NCBI GenBank assembly: GCA_031430015.1
Contig: JANPAR010000005.1
Location: 6,824 to 70,823, forward strand
Origin: CANJDH01 sp031430015
GTDB taxonomy: Bacteria > Pseudomonadota > Gammaproteobacteria > Burkholderiales > JAEUOS01
DNA: 64,000 nt
Direction of reading: 5' to 3'
The position numbers and the translations under genes are program-made. Below, in pieces: positions 1 to 8,743 of this stretch. The stretch's first letter is position 1. Every line of letters begins with the position of its first letter. The notes below the pieces were generated by a model that saw only the letters and a list, made by a program, of their open reading frames with translations, was not told the origin of the DNA and made no database searches.

Positions 1-372
1 TGCCGTCACGGCCCAGGCACGAAAGCGCCCGCCCACAAAGTGATCGACCAGCAAGCTCGAACACAGCGCTGCCGACGTGTCGATGTGCGCGTGCAACGCC
101 GTGTGTGTAGGGATCACCCCGGCATGATGATGATCAAACCAGCGCACGCTCACGCCGCGCGCCAGCATGGTTTCAAGCGCAATGCGATTGGTGTCGAGCG
201 AAATATCGGCGACCCATACCGTATCACCCGTCCGCGCATCGCAACGCGCGAGCAAAGCAATGTCGCGCTTGACGCCGGTGATGACGTGATCGGGCGCGTG
301 GCCTGCGAGCCGCAATTGATGTGCGGCACACAGGCCGTCGGAGTCGCCGTTGAAAACAAACCAGGTGGTCAT
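1..372 (-). CDS. DHH-family phosphoesterase, partial (N-terminal part)
   Basis: This gene runs off the left edge, so only the first 124 residues are visible, read on the minus strand from an ATG at 372. The frame is open throughout. The N-terminus has FNGDSDGLCAAHQ, which matches the first metal-binding motif of DHH phosphoesterases. VWVADIS follows as the second Asp motif, then FDHHHAG, the DHH motif itself. Members hydrolyse phosphodiester bonds in small nucleotides or oligonucleotides with Mn2+. The C-terminal substrate-binding domain is outside the window, so the substrate cannot be named. It is divergent from the nitrate carrier gene. Family assignment is firm, function is not. Confidence 0.85.
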   Translation of the reverse strand, partial: MTTWFVFNGDSDGLCAAHQLRLAGHAPDHVITGVKRDIALLARCDARTGDTVWVADISLDTNRIALETMLARGVSVRWFDHHHAGVIPTHTALHAHIDTSAALCSSLLVDHFVGGRFRAWAVTA

Positions 373-584
373 GGAATCGATTATGGCGGCGCGCACCAGC
401 AATGCCAATGACGCACCGCAACAGTGCGGCGCATCACACTCAACCATCGCCATGAGACCCGCTCCCAGAGGGGCTCTCCAAGGCACATGCAATTTTTTAT
501 CCGGCTTCTGCACGCTGGCACGTGGCTTGCGATACCCACAGCATTGCCCACAATGGCGTGTGCCGCATCGCCGGAGATGAAGTT

Positions 585-1796
585 ATGAAAACCGCGTTTT
601 GGAAAGCCGGGCACCCGCCCACCCTGTTTGCTGCATTCCTCTATTTTGATCTGGCCTTCATGGTCTGGGTGGTGCTGGGGCCGCTCGGTGTGCAGATCGC
701 CAAAGACCTCGCGCTCTCGCCTTCGCAAAAAGGCTTGATGGTCGCGACCCCGGTGTTGGCCGGCGCCTTGTTGCGCATCGTGATGGGCATTCTGGTCGAT
801 CACCTCAAACCGAAATTGGCGGGTGCCATTGCGCAAGTGATCGTGATCGCCGCGCTGGCGTTTGCGTGGATCGGTGGTATCAAAAACTACGAGCAAGTGT
901 TGGTGCTCGGCATTTTTCTCGGTGTCGCCGGTGCGTCGTTTGCCGTGGCATTGCCGCTGGCGTCGCGCTGGTATCCGCCCGAGCATCAGGGCACTGCGCT
1001 CGGCATTGCCGGCGCCGGCAATTCGGGCACCGTGCTCGCGGCCTTGTTCGCGCCGACGCTCGCGCAGTGGTATGGCTGGCAAAACGTGTTCGGCTTCGCG
1101 CTGATTCCGCTGATCCCTGTGTTCATTTTTTACATGATTGTGGCCAAAGACAGTCCCGATTGCCCGCCGCCCAAACCGCTGACCGAATACCTCAAGGTGC
1201 TGCGCGATCGCGACGCCTGGTGGTTCATGTTTTTCTACAGCGTCACCTTCGGCGGCTTTGTGGGCCTGGCCTCATCGCTGACGATTTACTTCAACACCCA
1301 ATACGGTTTGTCGGCAGTGACGGCCGGCTTCTACACGGCGGCTTGCGTGTTTGCCGGCTCGATGTTCCGGCCGCTCGGCGGCGCGATTGCCGACCGGCTC
1401 GGTGGCATCAAGTCGCTGTCGCTGATGTACGTGCTCTCGTCCATCCTGCTGTTCATCGTGAGCTTCGGTCTCGAGTCGCAATACATGGCGCTTGCCGTGT
1501 TCGTCGCCGCGATGTTGTGCCTGGGCATGGGCAATGGCTCGGTGTTTCAACTGGTGCCGCAGCGCTTTCGCAAGGAGATCGGCGTGATGACTGGAATGGT
1601 CGGCATGGCCGGCGGCGTCGGCGGTTTTTATCTGGCGTCGAGCCTCGGTTACTCGAAGCAGCTCACCGGCAGTTATCAGACGGGCTTCCTGATTTTTGCG
1701 GCGCTTGCCATCGTCGCGCTGGTCGGTCTGACTGCAGTGAAGACACGCTGGCGCACCACCTGGGGTTCGGCGCAGATGACCACCGCAAAGGTGTAA
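585..1796 (+). CDS. narK: NarK-type MFS nitrate/nitrite transporter
   Basis: This 403-residue, very hydrophobic protein has about twelve predicted membrane segments. Two glycine-rich signatures typical of nitrate/nitrite porters are visible: GIAGAGNSG near residue 145 and GMAGGVGGFYLASSLG near residue 340. The family moves nitrate in, or exchanges nitrate for nitrite, across the inner membrane. I chose the ATG at 585 because GGAG lies 8 bases upstream and the protein then starts MKTAFWKAGHPPTLF, as in relatives; an in-frame start 63 bases earlier has no such site. It heads a same-strand cluster with a nitrite-type channel, NasT and NrtABD, so a role in nitrate assimilation is likely. Confidence 0.9.
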   Translation: MKTAFWKAGHPPTLFAAFLYFDLAFMVWVVLGPLGVQIAKDLALSPSQKGLMVATPVLAGALLRIVMGILVDHLKPKLAGAIAQVIVIAALAFAWIGGIKNYEQVLVLGIFLGVAGASFAVALPLASRWYPPEHQGTALGIAGAGNSGTVLAALFAPTLAQWYGWQNVFGFALIPLIPVFIFYMIVAKDSPDCPPPKPLTEYLKVLRDRDAWWFMFFYSVTFGGFVGLASSLTIYFNTQYGLSAVTAGFYTAACVFAGSMFRPLGGAIADRLGGIKSLSLMYVLSSILLFIVSFGLESQYMALAVFVAAMLCLGMGNGSVFQLVPQRFRKEIGVMTGMVGMAGGVGGFYLASSLGYSKQLTGSYQTGFLIFAALAIVALVGLTAVKTRWRTTWGSAQMTTAKV

Positions 1797-1865
1797 CGCC
1801 GGCGATGCCGCCTCCGCGGCGGCGCCCGCTGCCCGCAGCACTGGCTGCGGCAGCATAATCCCGGC

Positions 1866-3563
1866 ATGCCCCTCACCGTCAGCACCGGCCACGCCTCGCT
1901 CACCGGCGTGCGCGAGCGCAACGAAGACTTCCTCGGCATGATCGTGCCGGATGGAGAAGAGCTCGCCAACAAGGGCGTGCTCGCGGCAATTGCCGACGGC
2001 GTCTCCGGTCATGGCGGCGGGCGCGAAGCGGCTGAATACGCGGTGCGCGGCCTGCTCTCCGATTACTACGCCACGCCTGACACCTGGGAGACGCCGCTCG
2101 CGATTGACCGCGTCACCAACGCCATCAACCGCTGGGTGATGGCGCAGGCGCGCGCGCACACCGAATGGAGCGGCATGGCGACCACGCTCACCGCCCTGGT
2201 GCTGCGCGGCCAGCGCTATTGCCTTGCACACGTGGGCGACAGCCGCTGCTATCTCGCACGCGGCGGCAAGCTCACGCAACTGACCACCGATCACGTCTGG
2301 GACCGCCCCGGCATGGGGCATGTGCTCACGCGCGGCATTGGCCTCGACGACAGACTGCATCTCGATTTTGCCGAGGGCGAAGTACAGGAAGGCGATGCCT
2401 TCATTCTCCTCACCGATGGTGTGTGGGAGCCATTGCGTGAAACGGCAGTGGCCGACATGCTGCGCGTGCATCAGCAGCCACAAGGCCTTGCGCAAGCGCT
2501 GGCCGACGCGGCAATCGCGCGCGGCTCGCAAGACAATGCTTCAGCCCTCGTGGTGCGCGTCGATACCCTGCCGCAAGCAGGCGCGCAGGATCTCAACGCC
2601 GCCAGCCGCGCCCTGCCGGTGCCGGCCAAACTCAAACCCGGCCAGAGCATGGATGGCTTCGTGATCCAGAACGTACTGGCCGAATCGCGCGCCACCCTGC
2701 TCTACACGGCGCGCGATGGTGCTGATGGCCAGACCGTGGTGCTCAAGACGCTGCACCCGCGCCTCGCTGGCAACAAAGGTGAAATCGAAGCATTCGCGCG
2801 CGAAGAGTGGCTGGCGCGGCGCGTGGTGTCGCGCCACTTCCCGCACTACGTGCCGCTTGCCGCCGGGCGGCGCACGCAACTCTATTTCGCCATGAGCTGG
2901 CACGCGGGCAGCACCTGGCAGCAGATGCTCGACGCGGGTTATCACATGAGCATTCCCGACGCAGTGCGCGGCGGCCTGCAGATGCTCAAGGGTCTCGGTG
3001 CACTGCATCGCCTCTCGGTGCTGCACCGGGACATCAAGCCGGCCAATATTCATGTCGACAACGGTGGCGAGCTGCGCATTCTGGATCTCGGTGTCGCTGC
3101 CGTCGCGGCCCACGCGGCAGGCGCGCCGCATGCACCGCGCACCGGCACGCCCAGCTATCTCGCGCCGGAGTTGTTTGACGGCGGCGAGCCGGACGCAACG
3201 ACCGACCTCTATGCCGTCGCGGTCACGCTGTTTCACATGCTCACGCGCCACTACCCCTATGGCGAGATCGAACCGTTTCAAACGCCGAAGTTTGGCGAGC
3301 CTGCGGCGCCCTCGCGCTGGCGCCGCGATATTCCGGTGTGGCTGGAGCGTGTATTGCTCAAAGGCGTGGCGCGCGAGCGCAAACAACGCTTCGAGACTGC
3401 GGAAGAGTTCGTACTGGCACTTGAACGAGGCGAAGCAGGCCTATTGCCGGTCCAGCGCGCCACACCCTATGCAGAGCGCGACCCTCTCGCGTTCTGGCGT
3501 GCGTTGGGCATCACATCGTTTGTGATCAACCTGCTGCTGCTCTACTGGATCGCCGCGCGCTGA
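1866..3563 (+). CDS. PP2C phosphatase / Ser-Thr kinase fusion with C-terminal membrane anchor
   Basis: This 565-residue protein joins two opposing activities. Residues 1-240 form a PP2C-type phosphatase with RNED near residue 20, ADGVSGHGG, VGDSRCYL and LTDGVWE. Residues 265-500 form a Hanks-type kinase with the VLK lysine near 293, a full HRDIKPANI catalytic loop near 386, DLG in place of DFG near 405, and APE near 433. The glycine loop is poorly conserved. About 18 hydrophobic residues at the C-terminus should anchor it in the inner membrane, catalytic parts in the cytoplasm. It lies between the nitrate carrier and the nitrite-type channel. Control of nitrogen transport or assimilation by phosphorylation is an inference from context. 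Confidence 0.88.
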   Translation: MPLTVSTGHASLTGVRERNEDFLGMIVPDGEELANKGVLAAIADGVSGHGGGREAAEYAVRGLLSDYYATPDTWETPLAIDRVTNAINRWVMAQARAHTEWSGMATTLTALVLRGQRYCLAHVGDSRCYLARGGKLTQLTTDHVWDRPGMGHVLTRGIGLDDRLHLDFAEGEVQEGDAFILLTDGVWEPLRETAVADMLRVHQQPQGLAQALADAAIARGSQDNASALVVRVDTLPQAGAQDLNAASRALPVPAKLKPGQSMDGFVIQNVLAESRATLLYTARDGADGQTVVLKTLHPRLAGNKGEIEAFAREEWLARRVVSRHFPHYVPLAAGRRTQLYFAMSWHAGSTWQQMLDAGYHMSIPDAVRGGLQMLKGLGALHRLSVLHRDIKPANIHVDNGGELRILDLGVAAVAAHAAGAPHAPRTGTPSYLAPELFDGGEPDATTDLYAVAVTLFHMLTRHYPYGEIEPFQTPKFGEPAAPSRWRRDIPVWLERVLLKGVARERKQRFETAEEFVLALERGEAGLLPVQRATPYAERDPLAFWRALGITSFVINLLLLYWIAAR

Positions 3564-3578
3564 ATCTGCACTGGCGCG

Positions 3579-3611
3579 GTGCTATTCGGGTGCTATTCGG
3601 GTGCTATTCGC
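3579..3611. repeat. Three tandem copies of an 11-bp unit
   Basis: The unit gtgctattcgg occurs three times head to tail, the last copy with one change. It begins 16 bases after the stop codon of the first phosphatase-kinase gene. Such short tandem arrays are prone to copy-number change by slippage. No function is visible. Confidence 0.8.
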
Positions 3612-3737
3612 GTGCCATCGAGTAGAACGGGGTGCGGCACTGCCCTGCCTTCAGCCCTCTAGTGCCGCCAGTCTCACAGGGTGCATGAAGTGGTGCGTTT
3701 ATTGCTCTAAATGTAGAGCGTGCATGAGCACTCTCCA

Positions 3738-3761
3738 GGGCGGATCAACGGCGATCCGCCC
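3738..3761 (+). promoter_or_regulatory. Hairpin with A-N-N-G-N-N hexaloop in the leader of the nitrite-channel gene
   Basis: A perfect 9-bp stem (gggcggatc with gatccgccc) encloses the six-base loop aacggc. Loops of six bases with A at position 1 and G at position 4 are the recognition feature of ANTAR proteins such as NasT, encoded about 2.7 kb downstream. A weaker hairpin around gtgcatgagcac lies just upstream, so a two-hairpin ANTAR target is possible. There is no U-tract behind it, so a terminator is not obvious. It ends about 30 bases before the start codon. Confidence 0.45.
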
Positions 3762-3790
3762 GTACTAACAATGACGTTAAGGAAAATATC

Positions 3791-4603
3791 ATGTCTTATC
3801 TGGTTCCATCGGAATTTGTCACCAAGATGATCGATGCAGGCGAATCGAAAATCTTCATGTCCACCAAGGACACCCTTGTGCGCTCCTTCATGGCCGGGGC
3901 GATTCTCGCCTTGGCTGCCGCCTTCGCGGTCACCATCAATGTGCAAACCGGGGTGCCGATCGTCGGCGCAGCGCTGTTCCCGGTCGGGTTTTGCATGCTC
4001 TACCTGCTCGGCTTCGACTTGCTCACCGGCGTGTTCGTGCTGTGCCCGCTGGCGCTGATCGACAAACGCCCTGGCGTCACCATGAAAGGTGTGCTGCGCA
4101 ACTGGGGGCTGGTGTTTTGCGGCAACTTTGCCGGCGCCTTCACGGTGGCAGTGCTGATGGCGATCACCTTCACTTACGGCTTCTCGGTGCCGCCCAACAA
4201 GGTGGGCCAAGTGATCGGCGAAATTGGCCACTCGCGCACGCTGGGCTATGCGCAATACGGTGCGGCCGGCATGCTCACCCTGTTCGTGCGCGGTGTGCTG
4301 TGCAACTGGATGGTCTCGACCGGCGTGGTCGGTGCGATGATCTCGACCACGGTGAGCGGCAAGGTCATTGCAATGTGGATGCCGATCATGCTGTTTTTCT
4401 TCATGACCTTCGAGCATTCCATCGTCAACATGTTCCTGTTTCCGTCGGGCCTGCTGCTCGGAGCGAAGTTTTCATTCATGGACTATTTGATCTGGAATGA
4501 AATCCCCACCGTGCTTGGCAATCTCGTTGGCGGCTTGGCCTTCACCGGGCTCACGCTGTATTCGACGCATATCAAGACTGGGCCGAAGCGCAACGCGGTC
4601 TGA
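3791..4603 (+). CDS. Formate/nitrite transporter (FNT) family channel, NirC-like
   Basis: This 270-residue integral membrane protein has six hydrophobic segments, the usual size and layout of the FNT family of pentameric channels for formate, nitrite or hydrosulfide. The N-terminus MSYLVPSEFVTKMIDAGE and the later NWMVSTGVVGAM and FEHSIVNMFLFPSG stretches are typical of the family, the last containing the pore region. AAGGAAA lies 8 bases before the ATG. It is flanked on both sides by phosphatase-kinase fusions and lies in a nitrate uptake cluster, which favours nitrite over formate as substrate. That choice is inference. Confidence 0.85.
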   Translation: MSYLVPSEFVTKMIDAGESKIFMSTKDTLVRSFMAGAILALAAAFAVTINVQTGVPIVGAALFPVGFCMLYLLGFDLLTGVFVLCPLALIDKRPGVTMKGVLRNWGLVFCGNFAGAFTVAVLMAITFTYGFSVPPNKVGQVIGEIGHSRTLGYAQYGAAGMLTLFVRGVLCNWMVSTGVVGAMISTTVSGKVIAMWMPIMLFFFMTFEHSIVNMFLFPSGLLLGAKFSFMDYLIWNEIPTVLGNLVGGLAFTGLTLYSTHIKTGPKRNAV

Positions 4604-4633
4604 TGCGGTGCAGGCAGCACGTCCGCCCGCAGC

Positions 4634-6379
4634 ATGTCCAACCCTTTGACTCTCTCCATCGGCCAGTACTCGGACAAAGGCCGCAAGGAAATCAATCAGG
4701 ATTTCCATGGCGCTTATGTGCCGCTGGAGCCGCAGCTCAGCGCCAAGGGCATTGCCATCGCGCTCGCAGACGGCATCAGCAGCAGCGAGGTGAGCCATAT
4801 CGCCAGCGAGTCGGCGGTCAAGAGTTTTCTTGAGGACTACTACTGCACCTCGGACGCCTGGTCAGTCAAGAAGTCGGCGCAGCAGGTGCTCACCGCCGCC
4901 AACTCCTGGCTGCATGCGCAAAACCAGCGCAGCCAATTTCGTTATGACAAAGACCGCGGCTACGTCTGCACGCTCAGCGCGCTGGTCGTCAAGTCGGCCA
5001 CCGCACATTTGTTCCATGCCGGTGACGCGCGCATCTATCGCTTGCGGGGTGCGTCACTGGAGCAATTGACCACCGACCACCGTGTGCGCGTGTCGCAAGA
5101 GGTGAGCTATCTGGCGCGCGCGCTGGGCATGAACCCGCATCTGGAGCTCGACTATCAGGCGCTGGAAGTGGACGAAGGCGATGTCTTCGTGCTCGCCACC
5201 GATGGCGTGTATGAGCACGTCAGCGCGAAGCGGGTGGTGCAAGCCATTCGCGATCACGCGGCCGATCTCAACCAGGCGGCGCGCACCATCGCCAACGAAG
5301 CGTTCGAACGCGGCAGTGGTGACAACCTCACCGTGCAGGTAGTGCGCGTCGATGCCTTGCCCAAACGCAATTCAGACGAAATTCTGCGGCAACTGACGCA
5401 ATTGCCGCTGCCGCCGATTCTGGAGGCGCGCGCGCTGTTCGATGGTTACCGCATCGTTCGCGAAGTGCATGCGAGCAGCCGCAGCCACGTCTATCTGGCC
5501 GTGGACAGTGAGGCGAACGGTCAGGCGGATGACAAGTCCGGCGCGCGTGTCATTTTGAAGACGCCGTCAATCGACCTGCAAGGCGACGCCGCCTACCTCG
5601 AACGCTTCCTGATGGAAGAGTGGATCGCCCGGCGCATCAACAACGCACATGTGTTGAAGCCTTGCCTGCCCGCACGCAAACGCAACTTCCTTTACATCAC
5701 CACCGAATTCATCGACGGCCAGACCCTCACGCAGTGGATGATCGACAACCCCCATCCCGCGCTCGAAACCGTGCGCGGCATCATCGAGCAAATCGCGCGC
5801 GGCCTGCTCGCGTTTCACCGCATGGAGATGCTGCACCAGGACTTGCGCCCGCAAAACATCATGATCGATACCACCGGCACGGTAAAGATTATCGACTTCG
5901 GCTCGACCCGAGTGGCCGGCCTGATGGAGAACGCTGCCCCCGGCGAGCGCGATGCCCTGCTCGGTACGGCCCAGTACACCGCACCGGAATACTTTCTCGG
6001 TGAAAGTGGCACAGCGCGCTCCGATCATTTTTCGTTGGCGGTGATCGCCTATCAAATGCTTTGCGGCCAGTTGCCGTACGGTGCCGAGGTGGCCAAGACG
6101 CGCACGCGCGCAGCACAGGGAAAGCTGCAGTACCAGTCCGTGTTGGACGACAAGCGCGACATTCCGGCATGGATCGATGACGTGTTCCGCAAAGCCCTGC
6201 ACCCGGACCCGGCCAAACGCTATGCGGAGCTGTCGGAATTCACGTTCGACCTGCGCCATCCGAATGAGGCGTTTTTGAACAAGCAGCGCCCGCCGCTGTT
6301 GGAGCGCAACCCGGGCGCATTCTGGAAAGGCGTCGCGCTGGCGCAGGCCGTTGTGCTGGCGCTGCTGCTGTTGCGCTGA
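4634..6379 (+). CDS. Second PP2C phosphatase / kinase-like fusion with C-terminal membrane anchor
   Basis: This 581-residue protein has the same plan as the fusion encoded two genes upstream: PP2C domain (INQDF near residue 20, ALADGIS, HAGDARIYRL, LATDGVYEH), then a kinase-like domain, then a short hydrophobic C-terminal segment. The kinase keeps the VILK lysine near 309, IIDFG near 420 and APE, but its catalytic loop reads HQDLRPQN near 400. The usual HRD arginine and the loop lysine are therefore changed to Gln and Arg, while the catalytic Asp and the Asn remain. Activity may be reduced or altered. It starts 30 bases after the nitrite-type channel gene, so the two are probably co-transcribed. 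Confidence 0.87.
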   Translation: MSNPLTLSIGQYSDKGRKEINQDFHGAYVPLEPQLSAKGIAIALADGISSSEVSHIASESAVKSFLEDYYCTSDAWSVKKSAQQVLTAANSWLHAQNQRSQFRYDKDRGYVCTLSALVVKSATAHLFHAGDARIYRLRGASLEQLTTDHRVRVSQEVSYLARALGMNPHLELDYQALEVDEGDVFVLATDGVYEHVSAKRVVQAIRDHAADLNQAARTIANEAFERGSGDNLTVQVVRVDALPKRNSDEILRQLTQLPLPPILEARALFDGYRIVREVHASSRSHVYLAVDSEANGQADDKSGARVILKTPSIDLQGDAAYLERFLMEEWIARRINNAHVLKPCLPARKRNFLYITTEFIDGQTLTQWMIDNPHPALETVRGIIEQIARGLLAFHRMEMLHQDLRPQNIMIDTTGTVKIIDFGSTRVAGLMENAAPGERDALLGTAQYTAPEYFLGESGTARSDHFSLAVIAYQMLCGQLPYGAEVAKTRTRAAQGKLQYQSVLDDKRDIPAWIDDVFRKALHPDPAKRYAELSEFTFDLRHPNEAFLNKQRPPLLERNPGAFWKGVALAQAVVLALLLLR

Positions 6380-6467
6380 AGCGGGATGCAGAATCCCGGC
6401 GGTGGGATGAGGCCCGGGAAGTGAGGTGGCATGTTGATTGCTGAGGACCGGATAGACCACCTATCCC

Positions 6468-7043
6468 ATGCCACGCGCCCTCATCCTTGCCGAATCACCC
6501 GCCGCCCCCGAGCCGCTGCGCATGGGCCTGCTCGGCCTCGGCTACAACGTGGTGGACGAACTCGATGACGCCAGCCGTCTGGTGCGGCGCGCGAGCGCGG
6601 TCGAACCCGACATCATTCTCATCACCACCGGCTCTCCCTCGGGCGCGCTGCTCGCGGCGGCCGCCGCGCTGGATCAACACGCTCCGATGCCAGTGCTGGC
6701 CTACGCGCAAGATGCCGATGCCGACCGCATGGAAAAAATGATCCGCTGCGGCATCCACACCTGCGTGGTCGATGGTTTCTCGGCGCGCCGCCTGCCGGGG
6801 TTAATTGCAGAAACCTGCGCGCGCTTCAAACTGATGCACGAACTCACCGCACGAGTGCGCGAAGCCAACGCCCGTCTCGAAGAGCGCAAGCTGATCGACC
6901 GCGCCAAGGGGATTTTGATGCAGTCCAAAAACATGAGCGAGGACGCGGCCTACACGGCGCTGCGTTCACTGGCGATGGACAAGAAACAGAAGATCGGCGC
7001 GGTCGCCGAACAGATCATCACGGCAGCGCGCCTGCTCGCCTGA
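6468..7043 (+). CDS. nasT: NasT-type ANTAR antiterminator
   Basis: This 191-residue protein has an N-terminal receiver-like domain (residues 1-120), a coiled linker and a C-terminal ANTAR RNA-binding domain (about 133-190) with LIDRAKGILMQ and EDAAYTALRSLAMDKK. ANTAR proteins bind paired hairpins in leader mRNAs and prevent termination. In nitrate-responsive NasT the partner NasS releases it when nitrate is present. The receiver has IILITTG where a phosphoacceptor Asp would be expected, so control by phosphorylation is unlikely. No nasS lies beside it. A leader with matching hairpins and a terminator lies directly downstream, before nrtA, and is the likely target. Confidence 0.9.
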   Translation: MPRALILAESPAAPEPLRMGLLGLGYNVVDELDDASRLVRRASAVEPDIILITTGSPSGALLAAAAALDQHAPMPVLAYAQDADADRMEKMIRCGIHTCVVDGFSARRLPGLIAETCARFKLMHELTARVREANARLEERKLIDRAKGILMQSKNMSEDAAYTALRSLAMDKKQKIGAVAEQIITAARLLA

Positions 7044-7233
7044 CGCGGCAGCGCGCCAGCTCACCCGGCACGGCAGCATTGCAGCGCATGCCGCCCCGAT
7101 TCAGTGCGGCATGCACTTGTTTCGCCATCCCCTGCCAGATGCAGCGCCGCTTGAAGGTCATTGATGCGCTGCCTCCTCTGTGAGAATGCGGCTAAAACCG
7201 TTGGTGCAAGCGCTTCTTCATGATGCATCCCGT

Positions 7234-7346
7234 GTTGGCATAGCGGTTGCTAACAAGTAAGCAGGCGCGCTCAAAGACGAGTGTGCATCGAACAAAGGCG
7301 TTCAACCGCCGGGGCTTCAGGCTCCGAAGGGTTGAACGCCTTTTTT
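7234..7346 (+). promoter_or_regulatory. ANTAR-type leader: two loop hairpins followed by an intrinsic terminator
   Basis: Three elements stand in series ahead of nrtA. The first hairpin pairs gttggc with gctaac (7234-7254), with a loop starting atag. The second (7265-7286) is an 8-bp stem with the six-base loop aaagac, A at position 1 and G at position 4, as ANTAR proteins require. Then a 14-bp perfect stem (7294-7307 with 7330-7343) runs into a T-tract, a classic intrinsic terminator. The layout predicts that NasT, encoded just upstream, lets RNA polymerase pass into nrtABD when nitrate signals. The rest of the 332-base gap (7044-7233) shows no gene; a promoter there was not resolved. Confidence 0.7.
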
Positions 7347-7375
7347 GTTTTCCATCCCTGCAATGAGGTTTGCTC

Positions 7376-8722
7376 ATGTCATCGTCACACCCTTCCCCGT
7401 CTGTCATTGAACCTGTTGCGACGGCATCTGCGCCGTCTGCAAACAGTGCCGCTTCTCCTGTACTGGCTGCTGCCCCGGCCGCAGCGCAGCGCCGCACTTT
7501 CCTCACCCACGGCGCAACCCTCGGTGGCGCCGCGTTGATGGGCATGCTCACACCGTCGATCCGCGGTGCCGTCTGGGCCGCCGGGTCGGACGCGCCAGAG
7601 AAAAAAGAAGTGAAGATCGGTTTCATCCCGCTCACCGACTGCGCTTCGGTGGTGATGGCATCCGTGCTCAAGTTTGATGAGAAATACGGGATCAAAATCA
7701 TACCGACCAAGGAAGCGTCCTGGGCCTCGGTGCGTGACAAGCTGCTTAACGGTGAACTCGATGGCGCGCACGTCCTCTACGGCCTGATCTACGGCCTGCA
7801 GATGGGCATCGGTGGCACCAAGAAAGACATGGCGATGCTGATGAGCCTGAACAACAACGGCCAGGCGATCACGGTATCCAAGAAGCTCGCGGACAAGGGC
7901 GCGGGCGACGGCGCGGGCCTCAAGAAAGTCATGGCGGCGGAAAAACGCGAATACACCTTCGCCCAAACCTTCCCCACTGGCACCCACGCCATGTGGCTCT
8001 ACTACTGGCTCGCTGCCAATGGCATCGACCCTTTCAAGGACGCCAAAGCGATCACCGTGCCGCCACCACAAATGGTGGCCAACATGCGCGTCGGCAACAT
8101 GGACGGCTTCTGCGTGGGTGAGCCATGGGGCCACCGCGCGATTGCCGACAACATCGGTGTGACCGCGACGACCACCCAGGACATCTGGAAGGACCATCCC
8201 GAGAAGGTGCTTGGCACGCAGCTCGATTTCGTCAAGAAGAATCCCAACACTGCGCGCGCCATGATCATGGCGATCCTTGAGGCGAGCAAATGGATCGACG
8301 CAAGCCTGTCGAACAAAAACAAAATGGCCGAAACCGTAGCGGACCGTGCCTACGTCAACACCTCGGTAGACGTGATCAACCAGCGCATCCTCGGCCGCTA
8401 CCAGAATGGCATGGGCAAGACCTGGGACGACCCGAACTACATGAAGTTTTACAACGACGGCGCGGTCAACTATCCCTATCTGTCGGATGGCATGTGGTTC
8501 CTTACCCAGCACAAGCGCTGGGGCTTGCTCAAGGAAGATCCCGATTATCTGGCAGTGGCCAAGCAGGTCAACCAGATCGCGCTTTACAAAGATGCAGCGG
8601 CGCAAGTCAAGGTGGGTCTGCCCAAGAGTGACTTCCGCGCCTCGAAGATGGTCGATGGCGTGGTGTGGGACGGCAAGGAGCCGAAGAAATACGCCGCCGG
8701 CTTCAAGATCAACGCGGCCTGA
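7376..8722 (+). CDS. nrtA: Nitrate ABC transporter substrate-binding protein
   Basis: This 448-residue protein of the NrtA/CmpA/SsuA type binds the anion at the cell exterior and delivers it to the NrtB permease. The N-terminus carries a twin-arginine export signal, QRRTFLTHGA followed by a hydrophobic stretch near residues 38-60, so it is probably exported folded by Tat. The body has KIGFIPLTDCASVVMA and the NMDGFCVGEPWG segment characteristic of nitrate-binding members. I chose the ATG at 7376, 5 bases after a weak AGGTT; an in-frame TTG lies 6 bases earlier. It is followed within 25 bases by nrtB and should be controlled by the leader upstream. Confidence 0.92.
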   Translation: MSSSHPSPSVIEPVATASAPSANSAASPVLAAAPAAAQRRTFLTHGATLGGAALMGMLTPSIRGAVWAAGSDAPEKKEVKIGFIPLTDCASVVMASVLKFDEKYGIKIIPTKEASWASVRDKLLNGELDGAHVLYGLIYGLQMGIGGTKKDMAMLMSLNNNGQAITVSKKLADKGAGDGAGLKKVMAAEKREYTFAQTFPTGTHAMWLYYWLAANGIDPFKDAKAITVPPPQMVANMRVGNMDGFCVGEPWGHRAIADNIGVTATTTQDIWKDHPEKVLGTQLDFVKKNPNTARAMIMAILEASKWIDASLSNKNKMAETVADRAYVNTSVDVINQRILGRYQNGMGKTWDDPNYMKFYNDGAVNYPYLSDGMWFLTQHKRWGLLKEDPDYLAVAKQVNQIALYKDAAAQVKVGLPKSDFRASKMVDGVVWDGKEPKKYAAGFKINAA

Positions 8723-8743
8723 CCCGTGACCAAGGAGAACACC

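Noticed and set aside
3579..3611. Possible CRISPR-like array
   Set aside because: The 11-bp units are directly adjacent without spacers, so it is a simple tandem repeat.
7198..7246. Alternative hairpin pairing ccgttggtgc with gcatagcgg before nrtA
   Set aside because: It needs a bulge and several G-U pairs and would break the first ANTAR-like hairpin; kept only as a possible competing fold.
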